Shown here: piece by piece, positions 27,441 through 36,292 of the stretch
How the letters are laid out: each line of letters opens with the position of its first letter
Numbering within the stretch: position 1 is the stretch's first letter
Notes under the pieces: generated by a model
Databases searched by the model: none
What the model was told of the DNA's origin: nothing
What the model saw: the letters and a program-made list of their open reading frames with translations, nothing else
Translations under genes and position numbers: made by a program
Assembly: GCA_903847155.1 (NCBI GenBank)
Contig: CAINCU010000017.1
Coordinates: forward strand, 23,725 to 87,724
Source of the DNA: an uncultured Gallionellaceae bacterium
GTDB taxonomy: Bacteria; Pseudomonadota; Gammaproteobacteria; Burkholderiales; Gallionellaceae
DNA: 64,000 nt
Direction: 5' to 3'

Positions 27441-29123
27441 CTACCAGTGACGCACGATGAGTTGCAAACTTTCGCTGCCATTGTATTCATTGATGCTCAG
27501 GCTGTATACCGCATGGATATTGGCAGGCGCAGGTTCTGCGGAAAAAAATCGGATGGCATCGAAACTACCGGCAGGCGATGATAGTTTCAACTTGAGGTGT
27601 TTTTCCTTCAACACTCGCTGCGACTCTATGTTGAAATTTCCCTCAAATAGCGGCTCGGGGAAGCCTTGGCCCCAGACTTGGCGTTGCAGATCGCGTGCGA
27701 TGCCCAAAGAGAATTCGTTGGTGTCGAGTTCGCCGTCGGTGGCGATAGTCTTCACCAGAGCATCGGCATCGAGCAATTCTTGTGCAACGGCCTCGAACGC
27801 AAGCCGAAAATCGTTGAAGTGTTCCTCGCTGATACTCAAGCCCGCCGCCATCGCGTGCCCGCCGAATTTCTGAATTAAATGCGGCTGGCGTTTGGATACC
27901 AAATCAAGCGCATCGCGTAAATGCAGTCCAGGAATGCTGCGCCCCGAGCCTTTGAGTTCGCCCGTCTGCGAGCGTGCGAAGGCGATCACCGGGCGGTGGA
28001 ATTTGTCCTTGAGGCGCGAAGCGAGAATGCCGATCACGCCCTGATGCCAATCCTCGTTGAACAGCGCCAGCGAAAAACTGTCCGCCGGGTCGAACACATT
28101 GAGCGCCGCCAGCGCGCTGTCCTGCATGTCGGCCTCGATGTTGCGCCGCTCGTGATTCAACGCATCCAGCTTGGCGGCGATTTCGTCGGCTTCTGTGGCA
28201 TCGTCGGTCAACAAGCAACGGATACCCAGCCCCATATCTTCCAAACGTCCGGCGGCATTCAGGCGCGGGCCGACGATGAAGCCCATCTCGAAAGCTGATG
28301 CCTGCGCGATTTGTCTGCGCGCCACGCGCAGCAATGCCTGAATGCCCGTGCAACTGCGCCCGGCGCGGATGCGCAGCAAACCCTGCTGCACCAGGATGCG
28401 GTTGTTTTCGTCCAGCTTCACCACATCGGCTACCGTGCCGAGCGCGACGAGGTCGAGCAGATTGCCGAGATTGGGTTCCGCAATTAAAGCGAATGCGCCG
28501 CGCTTGCGCATCTCAGCGCGCAATGCCATCAACACATAAAACATCACTCCCACACCCGCTAAATTCTTACTGGGGAAAGTGCATCCAGACTGGTTGGGAT
28601 TCACGATGCATAGCGCATCCGGCAGCGCATCGCCGGGCAGGTGATGGTCGGTCACCAGCACCTGTATGCCAAGTCGCGCGGCCTCTGCCACGCCTTCTAC
28701 GCTGGCGATGCCGTTGTCCACGGTGAGCAGAATGTCTGGTTCGGACTGTTTGGCGAGACGCACGATTTCCGGTGTTAGCCCATAACCATATTCGAAGCGG
28801 TTGGGCACGATAAAATCCACTCGTGCACCCAATACAGTCAAGCCGCGCATCGCCACCGCGCAAGCTGTCGCGCCATCGGCATCGTAGTCGGCCACGATCA
28901 GAATCTTCTTGTTATCCGCGATGGCATCGGCTAGTAGGCACGCCATCTGTCCGGCATTCTTCAGCAGGGAAAAGGGCAGCAAACGCTTGATGTCGGTGTC
29001 CAATTGCGCAGGATTTTCGATGCCGCGTGCCGCGTAAATACGCGCCAGTAAAGGCCGAATACCTGATTCGGTAAGTTGGGCGGCGATGTCGGCAGGGAAG
29101 GGGCGTTGGGTGACTTTGCTCAT
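27441..29123 (-). CDS. recJ: Single-stranded-DNA exonuclease RecJ
   Basis: The start chosen (MSKVTQRPFPADIA) gives 560 residues; a frame 15 codons longer has no support. The DHH phosphoesterase motifs are intact: VADYDADGATA near residue 75, VDNGIAS and LVTDHHLPGD. A DHHA1 domain with KFGGHAMAAGLS follows. RecJ degrades single-stranded DNA 5' to 3' in recombination and mismatch repair. It is divergent from lysC, about 109 bases away. Confidence 0.96.
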   Translation of the reverse strand: MSKVTQRPFPADIAAQLTESGIRPLLARIYAARGIENPAQLDTDIKRLLPFSLLKNAGQMACLLADAIADNKKILIVADYDADGATACAVAMRGLTVLGARVDFIVPNRFEYGYGLTPEIVRLAKQSEPDILLTVDNGIASVEGVAEAARLGIQVLVTDHHLPGDALPDALCIVNPNQSGCTFPSKNLAGVGVMFYVLMALRAEMRKRGAFALIAEPNLGNLLDLVALGTVADVVKLDENNRILVQQGLLRIRAGRSCTGIQALLRVARRQIAQASAFEMGFIVGPRLNAAGRLEDMGLGIRCLLTDDATEADEIAAKLDALNHERRNIEADMQDSALAALNVFDPADSFSLALFNEDWHQGVIGILASRLKDKFHRPVIAFARSQTGELKGSGRSIPGLHLRDALDLVSKRQPHLIQKFGGHAMAAGLSISEEHFNDFRLAFEAVAQELLDADALVKTIATDGELDTNEFSLGIARDLQRQVWGQGFPEPLFEGNFNIESQRVLKEKHLKLKLSSPAGSFDAIRFFSAEPAPANIHAVYSLSINEYNGSESLQLIVRHW

Positions 29124-29231
29124 TGCGGTGATCGTTGATTTTGTTCGCAAGTGTAGCAGAGGGCGCATCGTCTTTTTTCGCCGTTTCGGTTAGAATGCCG
29201 ACCTCTTTAAATAGACGGCGCAGGCAAAATC

Positions 29232-30464
29232 GTGGCACTGATAGTTCAGAAATACGGCGGCACTTCAATGGGCAGTCCGGAGCGCATCAAGAATGTTGCG
29301 CAGCGCGTAGCAAAATACAAGGCACAAGGGCATCAAGTGGTAGTGGTTGTTTCCGCCATGAGCGGCGAAACCAATCGTTTGATTGCGCTGGCCAAGGAAA
29401 TCCAGAAACACCCCGATCCGCGCGAGTTGGATGTGATCATTTCTACCGGTGAGCAAGTGACCATCGGCTTGTTGGCGATGGCACTCAAGGATGCCGGTCT
29501 GCAAGCCAAAAGCTACACCGGCGCGCAGGTCAAAATACTCACTGATAGCGCTTTCACCAAAGCACGCATCCTGAGCATCGACGAACAGAATATTCGCGCC
29601 GATCTGGCCAACGGTAACGTGGTGGTGGTGGCGGGCTTCCAGGGCATGGACGAAGCGGGCAACATCACCACGCTGGGACGCGGTGGCTCGGATACCACCG
29701 GCGTGGCCATCGCTGCCGCGTTGCGTGCCGACGAATGTCAGATTTACACCGATGTCGATGGTGTATATACCACCGACCCGCGATTGGTTCCCGAAGCGCG
29801 CCGCCTGAAGAGCATCACCTTCGAGGAAATGCTGGAAATGGCCAGCTTGGGTTCCAAGGTGCTGCAAATCCGTTCGGTCGAATTCGCCGGCAAGTACAAA
29901 GTCAAATTGCGTGTGCTCTCCAGCTTCACTGATGAGGGCGAGGGCACGCTGATCACATTCGAGGAAGGCAATAAAATGGAACAGGCAATCATTTCAGGCA
30001 TCGCGTTCAACCGCGACGAAGCGAAGATCACCGTGCGCGGCGTGCCGGACAAACCCGGCATCGCTTATCAAATCTTGGGTCCGGTAAGTGAAGCCAATAT
30101 TGACGTGGACATGATTATCCAGAACGTCGGCGTGGATGGGTCTACCGACTTCTCCTTTACTGTGAATCGCGGTGAGTTCAATAAGGCGATGGACATCTTG
30201 AAGACCAAAGTGCAACCGCACATCGGTGCACGCGAAGTTATCGGCGACAATAAGACCGCTAAAGTCTCCGTAGTTGGCGTCGGCATGCGTTCTCATGTGG
30301 GTATCGCCAGCAAGATGTTCCGCACCTTGGCGGAGGAAGGCATCAACATTCAGATGATTTCCACCTCCGAAATCAAGATATCTGTGGTGATCGACGAGAA
30401 ATATTTGGAGTTGGCTGTGCGCATTCTGCACAAAGCATTCGATTTAGATCAAGAAGACGCATAA
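29232..30464 (+). CDS. lysC: Aspartate kinase
   Basis: The 410-residue enzyme phosphorylates aspartate at the head of lysine, threonine and methionine synthesis. The start codon is GTG (MALIVQKYGGTSMGSP). The kinase domain has VVVSAMSGETN and the GRGGSDTTGVAIA nucleotide motif near residue 155; two C-terminal ACT domains (from about 265 and 345) provide feedback control. Length and layout match proteobacterial monofunctional lysine-sensitive kinases. Two tRNA genes follow. Confidence 0.96.
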   Translation: MALIVQKYGGTSMGSPERIKNVAQRVAKYKAQGHQVVVVVSAMSGETNRLIALAKEIQKHPDPRELDVIISTGEQVTIGLLAMALKDAGLQAKSYTGAQVKILTDSAFTKARILSIDEQNIRADLANGNVVVVAGFQGMDEAGNITTLGRGGSDTTGVAIAAALRADECQIYTDVDGVYTTDPRLVPEARRLKSITFEEMLEMASLGSKVLQIRSVEFAGKYKVKLRVLSSFTDEGEGTLITFEEGNKMEQAIISGIAFNRDEAKITVRGVPDKPGIAYQILGPVSEANIDVDMIIQNVGVDGSTDFSFTVNRGEFNKAMDILKTKVQPHIGAREVIGDNKTAKVSVVGVGMRSHVGIASKMFRTLAEEGINIQMISTSEIKISVVIDEKYLELAVRILHKAFDLDQEDA

Positions 30465-30509
30465 ATCGTTTGACCGAATAGCCTCTAATCAGTATTATTC
30501 GCGGCCTTC

Positions 30510-30603
30510 GGAGAGGTGGCCGAGTGGTCGAAGGCACGCCCCTGCTAAGGGCGCATACGAGCTTAAACTTGTATCGAGGGTTCGAATCCCTCCTTCTCCG
30601 CCA
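30510..30603 (+). tRNA. tRNA-Ser (anticodon GCU)
   Basis: The sequence has the acceptor stem GGAGAGG/CCTTCTCC, a D-loop GGCCGAGTGG, anticodon loop CTGCTAA giving GCU, the long variable arm typical of serine tRNA, the TTCGAATC T-loop and an encoded CCA. It reads serine codons AGC and AGU. Confidence 0.97.
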
Positions 30604-30625
30604 CATAGAAGTAAGTAACAAAAAT

Positions 30626-30702
30626 GCGCCGGTAGCTCAGCTGGATAGAGTACTTGGCTACGAACCAAGGGGTCAGGAGTTCGAATCTCTTCCGGCGCAC
30701 CA
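30626..30702 (+). tRNA. tRNA-Arg (anticodon ACG), island insertion site
   Basis: A full 77-base tRNA with CCA is present: acceptor stem GCGCCGG/CCGGCGC, anticodon loop CTACGAA (ACG), TTCGAAT T-loop. The ACG anticodon is normally edited to ICG and reads CGU, CGC and CGA. Its last 46 bases recur at 49112 and 58561, so it is the attachment site for the two islands, and each insertion kept the tRNA whole. Confidence 0.97.
30657..30702 (+). repeat. att repeat copy 1 (left end of island 1)
   Basis: The 46 bases from the anticodon stem to CCA are repeated at 49112-49157 (one mismatch) and 58561-58606 (identical). Identity with the far copy extends five bases further (ATAAA). This is the left junction of the island pair. 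Confidence 0.92.
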
Positions 30703-30710
30703 ATAAAGAC

Positions 30711-30747
30711 AATGGCTTGCAGCTTAACGGTTGCAAGCCATTTTTAA
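30711..30747 (+). terminator. Rho-independent terminator after tRNA-Arg
   Basis: An 11-bp stem (AATGGCTTGCA with its complement) and a ten-base loop are followed by TTTTTAATTTT. It lies on the island side of the junction and would stop tRNA transcription from entering the element. Confidence 0.85.
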
Positions 30748-30761
30748 TTTTATCTGCCTAG

Positions 30762-30783
30762 GTGTAAACCTAGGGGTAAACCA
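30762..30783 (+). repeat. Island 1 end motif (possible integrase arm sites), left
   Basis: GTAAACC occurs twice here as GTGTAAACCTAGGGGTAAACCA. A near-identical double motif lies at the other end of the island just upstream of the integrase gene. Paired direct repeats close to both ends are typical of tyrosine-integrase arm sites. Confidence 0.55.
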
Positions 30784-30900
30784 GAAAATTGCTAGGCGAT
30801 TAAACCGGCTTCAGCGATTCCCGTAGCAGTCCCCTCAAACTCTTCCGTTGACCGCTCAGTCACGGCGCTTGCAATAAACCCCGCAAGCCCCGCGCCTTCG

Positions 30901-31210
30901 CTAGCGCAGTGGTGTCGGACAGAGCGCAGAAGGCGATGAAACTGCCCTCTGCTTTAGCTCCGTAGCCAAGTGTGTCCGCTCCGTTACCGCCGCCACTTCA
31001 CCACTGCGCCCTTCGCGAAAAGAGCCTCGCCAAGGGCTTGCGGTTCGCTGTCGGCTAGTGCAGTGGTATCGGAGAGAGCGCCGAAGGCATAAAGCCGCCA
31101 TCGGCTTGCGCGCTGTAACACGCTGGTTTCCCTCCGTTGCCGCAGCCGCTTCACGCCGTCGCACTTCATGGCTTCGCAAAAAACCGCTACGCCATCAAGC
31201 GCTCGCCGTT
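30901..31210. repeat. Degenerate tandem repeat, about 155-bp unit
   Basis: The unit beginning CTAGCGCAGTGGTGTCGGA at 30901 recurs at 31055 as CTAGTGCAGTGGTATCGGA. Later parts also align (CTCCGTTACCGCCGCC with CTCCGTTGCCGCAGCC; TTCGCGAAAAG with TTCGCAAAAAA). Partial, more worn copies appear before 30901 and after 31210. The unit length is not a multiple of three, which argues against a repeated protein domain. Confidence 0.6.
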
Positions 31211-31295
31211 CGCAGGCTGCTGGTGCAGTAGTAGCCGGGACGTGCAGCGCCCCCTCGACATTCCGGCAGGGTGTTGTCGGCTGCGCCGGTTGTTG

Positions 31296-31420
31296 TGTGT
31301 GGCGGCATCTAACATAACGGCGTCTTATGCAAAGCGTGCGCGCCGGTAAAAGCTCCCGCCCTTCGGGTTCGCATAAGAGGCCGTTATGTCTTGCGCCCTT
31401 CGGGTAAATACCGCCACACA
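31296..31420. repeat. Long inverted repeat, attC-like in size
   Basis: Inner arms of 19 bp (ACATAACGGCGTCTTATGC at 31312 and its partner at 31371-31389) differ at one position around a 40-base loop. Outer arms TGTGTGGCGG and CCGCCACACA pair perfectly. The inner unit, 78 bases from ACATAAC to GTTATGT, has the size and ending of an integron attC site but not its exact consensus (GTTRRRY). Confidence 0.6.
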
Positions 31421-32119
31421 AGTCAAAGTCAACGTCCATCACCTGCGGTGAGGGGCAGCAAAACGGGGCTGGTGTTTCGTCGCCCCTTCGCTTTTTGCTG
31501 CATGGTCGTGCCGGTCTATGTCTTGTCTTGTTGTGGTCGCTTCGCGGCTTATGTGGGGGGCGCTTTCCCGCTAACGCCCCCCATCCCCCTAGCGGCCAAG
31601 TGAAGCAAAGGCATGGCCGCACCCGTCCGCACTGCCACCCCTTGCCCTGGGTAAACCTGCATCCCCGCGCACCGTCCACTGGCTTGCGCCCTGCATCGCC
31701 CGCTGGTTCGCGCAGAGACGGGCAAGGCGAGGCAATGCTTATTCGGTCGGCTACGCCGATTTGGTTTGTTTTTGTGAGGCGTGGTCGCTGCGCGGTATCG
31801 TTCACAGCGGAAGTGCATTTTGTTTATCGCGGCAACGTCACGGCGCAGGCATGAACCAGATGCGCCTGCACCGTCACGCCACCGCTGCCGTGTGCGGGTC
31901 GTGCGCGTCAACAAAAAATCCATGCCGGACAAAACCCCCGGCACCGGCTTTTTCATTGCCGCACACCACCCTGAAAACAAAATCAGGTTTGGTCGCTGCG
32001 CGCTGTTTGATTATCCCCGCCCACCCAGCCTGTCAGGCTGCGTGGGGTCGCGCTGCGCTGCTCCTTTCCCGCTCACCTCCCACGCTTCCCATCCGCCCCA
32101 GTGTGGCTCCCAAAATTCG

Positions 32120-32773
32120 CTACACCTCGATATTGCGAAACAGATTCATATCCTCGTCGATACCGCCCAGCCTCGTCTCGATCAAATGCATCCGCCGAGC
32201 CATGTGATTCAGCGATATGCCAACATGCGCATCATGCTGGATGGTCAGCCGCTGATAGGTGCGCGAGTGCATTCCCTTCGGCTTGATGCCATGCCCGTTC
32301 AGGATGCCCGGCTCCCACTTGAGCCGATCCCGGATTTTGTCTGCCCGCCGTGTTGCGCGGTCATCCAGATTTTCCCGCTGGCTGGGATATGCCAGGCGGT
32401 AGCAGTGCCGACAGGCAAAGATAGTGCCGCCGTAGAGAATCGCCACGCGCCGCCCGCACCCGACGGCAGGGCAGCAGAACCATGCTCGTGATCCGCTGTA
32501 ATGGCAGGGTGTCCATTCAACTCGAACTGGGTAGTTCTCGCTTTTCCATTCGCCACCAACGCTCCGATGCTTGTAGTCGAGAATCACCCGGTCGGCTTCC
32601 GTCCTCATGTTGATAGATGCTACTTTTTCGCCGTTGCGCGTCCAGCTCCAGCCGAAGGATTTTCCCGCTGTCAGCAAGCCATCCCGTTGCAACCGCCGCA
32701 CATCCAGCGCACGGTAATCGCCAGTTGTGCTCTTTCCGCTTTGATCCCGCCTTCCGCTACCCATGCCGCCCAT
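32120..32773 (-). CDS. Zinc-ribbon protein of mobile elements, function unknown
   Basis: The start is the ATG at 32773 behind GGGAG, giving 217 residues that open MGGMGSGRRDQSGKS; a longer frame from TTG lacks a ribosome site. A likely zinc ribbon is visible near residues 102-125 (FCCPAVGCGRRVAILYGG, then IFACRHCYRLAYPSQ). The MGSGRR opening is, as far as I recall, common in uncharacterised proteins on proteobacterial islands. It is the last gene of the minus-strand replication-like cluster, next to the hairpin-rich DNA. Confidence 0.75.
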   Translation of the reverse strand: MGGMGSGRRDQSGKSTTGDYRALDVRRLQRDGLLTAGKSFGWSWTRNGEKVASINMRTEADRVILDYKHRSVGGEWKSENYPVRVEWTPCHYSGSRAWFCCPAVGCGRRVAILYGGTIFACRHCYRLAYPSQRENLDDRATRRADKIRDRLKWEPGILNGHGIKPKGMHSRTYQRLTIQHDAHVGISLNHMARRMHLIETRLGGIDEDMNLFRNIEV

Positions 32774-32918
32774 TTTTTTTCTCCCGGATTTTGCCGAAAT
32801 CATTAGCAAGATTTAGCATTTTGCCCATCACTGTTACCATATAAAAACCATCAAACCTATATGCCGCCTGCGTTTAAGGGTTGTTTGCATAATGCGTTTT
32901 TTCTCTGTTTTAATGGCA

Positions 32919-33728
32919 TCAACGCCCGTTGCGAAGCTGTTTCAGTTTCAAAAGCATGGCCAAGGTGCGCTCAAACTTGCGGTCGAGGTGCGTTTCGTAG
33001 CGATTCAGCTTCTCCAGACGATGCGCCTGCAAGCCTTCGCCCAAGGCTTGCGCCTTGATTGCTTCATGGTGCCGTGCTGTCTTCTCCATGCCCATGCACA
33101 ACGGCTCCAGATGCTCGCTAATGAAATCATCCAGTCCTTCCGCAGTCGCTTGATATTCTTCTTCCTCGACATATTGCTCCCACCATTCGCGGGAGTCGGG
33201 CAGCAGTGCCCGCAGTGCTTTGTCGTAGGCATTCGCGCCGCCACGCCGCAGGATTGCCGATGCCTTTCGGGTTGCCTCCAGATCGTGCTGGGTGTCCTGT
33301 TGTTGCTCGGCGATGTCTTCCGGTGTCATATCCATCAAATCGCGCAGGTCGGTGCCTTTGCCAGACAGGCCAGACTCGAATGGTGCTGCCGCCGGGATCA
33401 CGTCCTCGGCATTTCTTGCTGAACCCTTCAAACCCTGATTGATGTTCGCGCCCTCGGCCAGCAGCACCCGCCGCTTGCGCCAGATAATCGCCGCCAACTC
33501 TTCAACAAGGTGCATCTCAGTTGCGCCAGCCGGTTGGTGTTCTTCCACCAGTGCCGCCAGCAAGTCGCCAAACTCACCCGCATCTTCATGGGCCAGCACC
33601 GCCAGCCTGGACAGGATGCCGTGCTTCATGGCGTTGTAGCGCACGGGTTCGTAATTACTTTTCGGTGTCTCATCAGAAACCGTTACTGGAAATGGAACCA
33701 CAGAAGAATCGTTTTCAAGTGTTTGCAT
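32919..33728 (-). CDS. Island protein with YNAMKHG motif, function unknown
   Basis: I start at the ATG at 33728, which has GGTGA six bases upstream. The 269-residue protein contains RYNAMKHGILSRLAVL near residue 33, a motif I know from uncharacterised proteins on transposable and phage-like elements. It continues with charged helices (AIIWRKRRVLLAEG, then a Glu-rich stretch EEEEYQATAEGLDD). It is soluble, without a signal peptide. It overlaps the preceding gene by 14 bases. Confidence 0.7.
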   Translation of the reverse strand: MQTLENDSSVVPFPVTVSDETPKSNYEPVRYNAMKHGILSRLAVLAHEDAGEFGDLLAALVEEHQPAGATEMHLVEELAAIIWRKRRVLLAEGANINQGLKGSARNAEDVIPAAAPFESGLSGKGTDLRDLMDMTPEDIAEQQQDTQHDLEATRKASAILRRGGANAYDKALRALLPDSREWWEQYVEEEEYQATAEGLDDFISEHLEPLCMGMEKTARHHEAIKAQALGEGLQAHRLEKLNRYETHLDRKFERTLAMLLKLKQLRNGR

Positions 33729-34089
33729 AATTTTCACCATAATGTTTTTCAATGAGTTCCAGCAGCACCATGCCGTCGTAGGAATGCCGTGGTATCGCCA
33801 GCTCGAATGTGGCTATTCCCTGAATGCCAACGGTTGCGATAACCGGGTCGGTCTTGTCGTTCTCAACCATCACGGCATACCGTCTGCCATCGCCAAGCAT
33901 CGCCAGTATCTTGGCATGTCGGCATTTTTGGTGCAGTTCGGTAACAATCGCTGCTTTGTTTTCCTTAAGGGTTGGAAGCCACTCTTTAACGATTTCGGCA
34001 TTACCGGAATAGCGCAGCTCACCTTCAGTTGTGAGTGCAAGCCGCACCCCGTCGAAATCGGCAGCATTGACTAGCTCTTCGGCGTTCAT
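33715..34089 (-). CDS. Small island protein, function unknown
   Basis: The 124-residue protein overlaps the RepA-type gene's stop by four bases (ATGA) and so belongs to the same operon. Its first third (GVRLALTTEGELRYSGNAEIVKEWLPTLKENKAAIV) resembles the small accessory domain often seen beside primases and helicases in plasmid-like elements; the similarity is only in my reading. No catalytic motif is seen. Confidence 0.7.
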   Translation of the reverse strand: MNAEELVNAADFDGVRLALTTEGELRYSGNAEIVKEWLPTLKENKAAIVTELHQKCRHAKILAMLGDGRRYAVMVENDKTDPVIATVGIQGIATFELAIPRHSYDGMVLLELIEKHYGENYANT

Positions 34090-35378
34090 AACACACCTTC
34101 CGTTTCGTCAATTTGCTCGGTTTCAGGCAAGTCCGCCGTTAAGACCGCCAAGTCCGCCATATTATTTATGTGGCGTTGTTGGCGTTCTTCATCACCTTTG
34201 GCGGTGTTGACGGCCAGTTTCCAATACCAGCATTTGTCCACTTTGCTTTTGATTGAAACGATATTCAGTTCTCTTTTTGCCCGCTCTACAGTCCGCCATG
34301 ATTGGCTTGCGCCTTTGGCATCTAACTGAATCTGCTTTTGCGCCAGTTCGCCATCAGCCAGTAATTCGAGCAAGAACTCTTTTGCATCATCTAAGGCGCT
34401 GCTATCCTGCCCACCCGTTTCACGGTTATCAGGCTCTGCCAGCAGTTCACGTGCCGTACCCTCAACGGCTTGCCCCCAAGCCACATAGCTGGAGCAGAGA
34501 CCCTTGTGTCCGCTTATCTCCATTTGCTGAAGGTCGTACTCGAATCCGCCGCTATCAATGCCGATATTGCTCTTGGCCCTGCAAAATATCCGTCTGAGCG
34601 TATCGCCTTCAACAATCTTGCCGGTTGCCAGTACCACACGCGCCAGCGCAGCAAAGGCAAGCGAACCGGTTACACGTTCCATGGGATCTTTCCCGCCCGT
34701 CCCTTTGGAAAAGTGAGAGATACCCAGAACAGCACAGCCTAGCTTTTCTCCAAAATCCACCAGTGGCTGCAATGCGCGTCGTACCTCGCCGTTTTTATGG
34801 CTGTCACCGGCAACCGCGTTGACCACGGGATCAACTATCAGCAGCGCGACTTCACCGATCCGGGTTGTCGCATCATGCATGGCGCGTATGTCTGTAGCTG
34901 GATCAAAACTGCGCATCTCGTCGCCGTGTTGCACATCACCGATAAAATGCACACGACTCATATCCGCCCCGGCGGCCAGCAATCGCGGGACGAGCGTATC
35001 TTTCGCGCTATCCTCCCCAGACCATATCAGCACGTTACCTACCGGTGAGCGAGTTCCGTCCGGGTAACGCCCCCCATTGCTTACCGTTGCAGCAAGCGCA
35101 ATGGCGATGGTGGTTTTTCCGGTACCGGCCTGGCCTGCAAAGATATGGAATTTCCCACGCGCTAACCATCCATCCCACAACCAGCGGATTGCCTCGGGCT
35201 TAATATCGGCAGCACAGGTGATCTGCACTACTGGCAGGGGCGCGAAAGATTGCGGTATGGGTTTGGCCTTAACGCTAGCGGTCGAGTCGCTGTTTTGCAA
35301 TCCTGTAGAACTGGATTTTGTCATTGCCGTGGATGCACGCTCATCAAGATATGCTTGCCCATTTTCGATACCATTCAT
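34086..35378 (-). CDS. RepA-type AAA ATPase (hexameric helicase-like)
   Basis: The 430-residue protein has a RecA-like core of the kind found in IncQ RepA (AAA_25). The Walker A GQAGTGKTT is near residue 82 and the Walker B LLIVDPVVNAV near 182, with a GISHFSKG sensor-type strand after it. The C-terminal 130 residues hold a winged-helix-like segment (ELAQKQIQLDAKGASQSWRTV). It probably unwinds DNA in replication of the island. The stop overlaps the next gene and the start overlaps the primase-like gene, each by four bases. Confidence 0.85.
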   Translation of the reverse strand: MNGIENGQAYLDERASTAMTKSSSTGLQNSDSTASVKAKPIPQSFAPLPVVQITCAADIKPEAIRWLWDGWLARGKFHIFAGQAGTGKTTIAIALAATVSNGGRYPDGTRSPVGNVLIWSGEDSAKDTLVPRLLAAGADMSRVHFIGDVQHGDEMRSFDPATDIRAMHDATTRIGEVALLIVDPVVNAVAGDSHKNGEVRRALQPLVDFGEKLGCAVLGISHFSKGTGGKDPMERVTGSLAFAALARVVLATGKIVEGDTLRRIFCRAKSNIGIDSGGFEYDLQQMEISGHKGLCSSYVAWGQAVEGTARELLAEPDNRETGGQDSSALDDAKEFLLELLADGELAQKQIQLDAKGASQSWRTVERAKRELNIVSIKSKVDKCWYWKLAVNTAKGDEERQQRHINNMADLAVLTADLPETEQIDETEGVL

Positions 35379-35800
35379 GAGATACCTCCCGCAGTCAGCG
35401 CCGCTTGTATGCGTGACACAGCCAGCACCAAACGCGCCCGGTCAGTGTCATTGAATGGGTTTCCTGCGAGCAGGTCAGCGGCGGCAACAATGACCAACGT
35501 TGATTCAAAGGCAATGGCGCGCAATACATCAGCAGCGGGGAAGGGGCGGCGCTCACCTTTTTTGAAGAGTTTGTCATCTTCGCGCGGTGGAAAAAGATCA
35601 TCTATGCGTAACCCGACTGAGCCGACAACTTCATGCACATCGCAACCGGCAAAACAATGGAGGAGTATTCGCCCATCATCCAGTTCACGGATAGCAAGGG
35701 ATGCGGTACGGTCTTCGTGACTAGGACATTTCGCCAGCCACTTGCCATGCCCGGTACGCTTAACGCCATTGAGCAGTGATAACAGGGAATCTGCGCTCAT
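35375..35800 (-). CDS. Primase-type zinc-ribbon protein
   Basis: The 141-residue protein has a CHC2-type zinc-binding pattern: CPSHEDRTASLAI near residue 25 and CFAGCDVHEVV near 49, typical of DNA primase N-terminal domains. The toprim catalytic domain is absent, so it is either a DNA-recognition subunit or a shortened primase working with the RepA-type ATPase, which overlaps it by four bases. Confidence 0.78.
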   Translation of the reverse strand: MSADSLLSLLNGVKRTGHGKWLAKCPSHEDRTASLAIRELDDGRILLHCFAGCDVHEVVGSVGLRIDDLFPPREDDKLFKKGERRPFPAADVLRAIAFESTLVIVAAADLLAGNPFNDTDRARLVLAVSRIQAALTAGGIS

Positions 35801-35809
35801 GGTGACCCC

Positions 35810-36052
35810 TCAAGCCGCAGCTTTGCGGGCAGCTTCCAGCTTCACCACCAGGGTGCGGATTTCATCGTCAGTCTTCCCGGCTATGCGCGCAGCATTGATT
35901 GCCGCCACGTCACCCGATGGCCAACCAACGGCACGAGGGCCAAGGCTGACAGGCTTAGTCCATAAGCCTTGAGTGATGCGCAGGTAGATGGTCGAACGGG
36001 AAAGACCGGATTCGGATTTAACGGCGGGAAGCCGCTGGATGGTATGTGTCAT
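35810..36052 (-). CDS. AlpA family DNA-binding regulator
   Basis: The 80-residue protein starts at the ATG at 36052 behind AGAGG. It has an AlpA-type helix-turn-helix (RLPAVKSESGLSRSTIYLRI followed by KPVSLGPRAVGWPSGDV). AlpA proteins activate excision of P4-like islands and integrase expression. It heads the operon running down to 32120. Confidence 0.88.
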   Translation of the reverse strand: MTHTIQRLPAVKSESGLSRSTIYLRITQGLWTKPVSLGPRAVGWPSGDVAAINAARIAGKTDDEIRTLVVKLEAARKAAA

Positions 36053-36292
36053 TTTGGAACCTCTTAACGTGATAGCGAACTTGCTAAGACGAATCCTGAT
36101 TGGGCGAATTGGGCGATAAAACGTTCGGACAATGTCCAGCACACCCGAGGCTTTGCGATATAAATTAACGAGTTGGGAATTGCGTGGAAGGCTGCGTCAC
36201 GGTGAGTGTGGCGCAGGTTCTGGCGCGGAGAGTGGCGAAATACGGGGGGTTGGCGGGTGGAAGAGTTGGGCGAAAAGATTCCGCCCAACTAT

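Larger units (their letters stand above)
30748..32119. other. Hairpin-rich non-coding region of island 1
   Basis: This roughly 1.4-kb stretch has open frames on both strands but none reads like a protein: they are rich in Arg, Pro and Cys and change with the hairpins. It holds a degenerate 155-bp tandem repeat (30.84-31.25 kb) and strong inverted repeats at 31296-31420, 31455-31501 (GCAGCAAAA arms), 31555-31582 (GGGGGGCG/CGCCCCCC) and 32015-32047 (CCCAC and AGCCTG arms). It could encode a large structured RNA or hold a replication or transfer origin; the nearby genes for a RepA-type ATPase and primase favour an origin. No known RNA family is recognised. Confidence 0.5.

Noticed and set aside
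30984..31805. Long minus-strand open frame as a protein
   Set aside because: Its residues are dominated by Arg, Pro, Cys and Ala, it spans the hairpins and tandem repeats, and has no ribosome site; it looks like translated structure.
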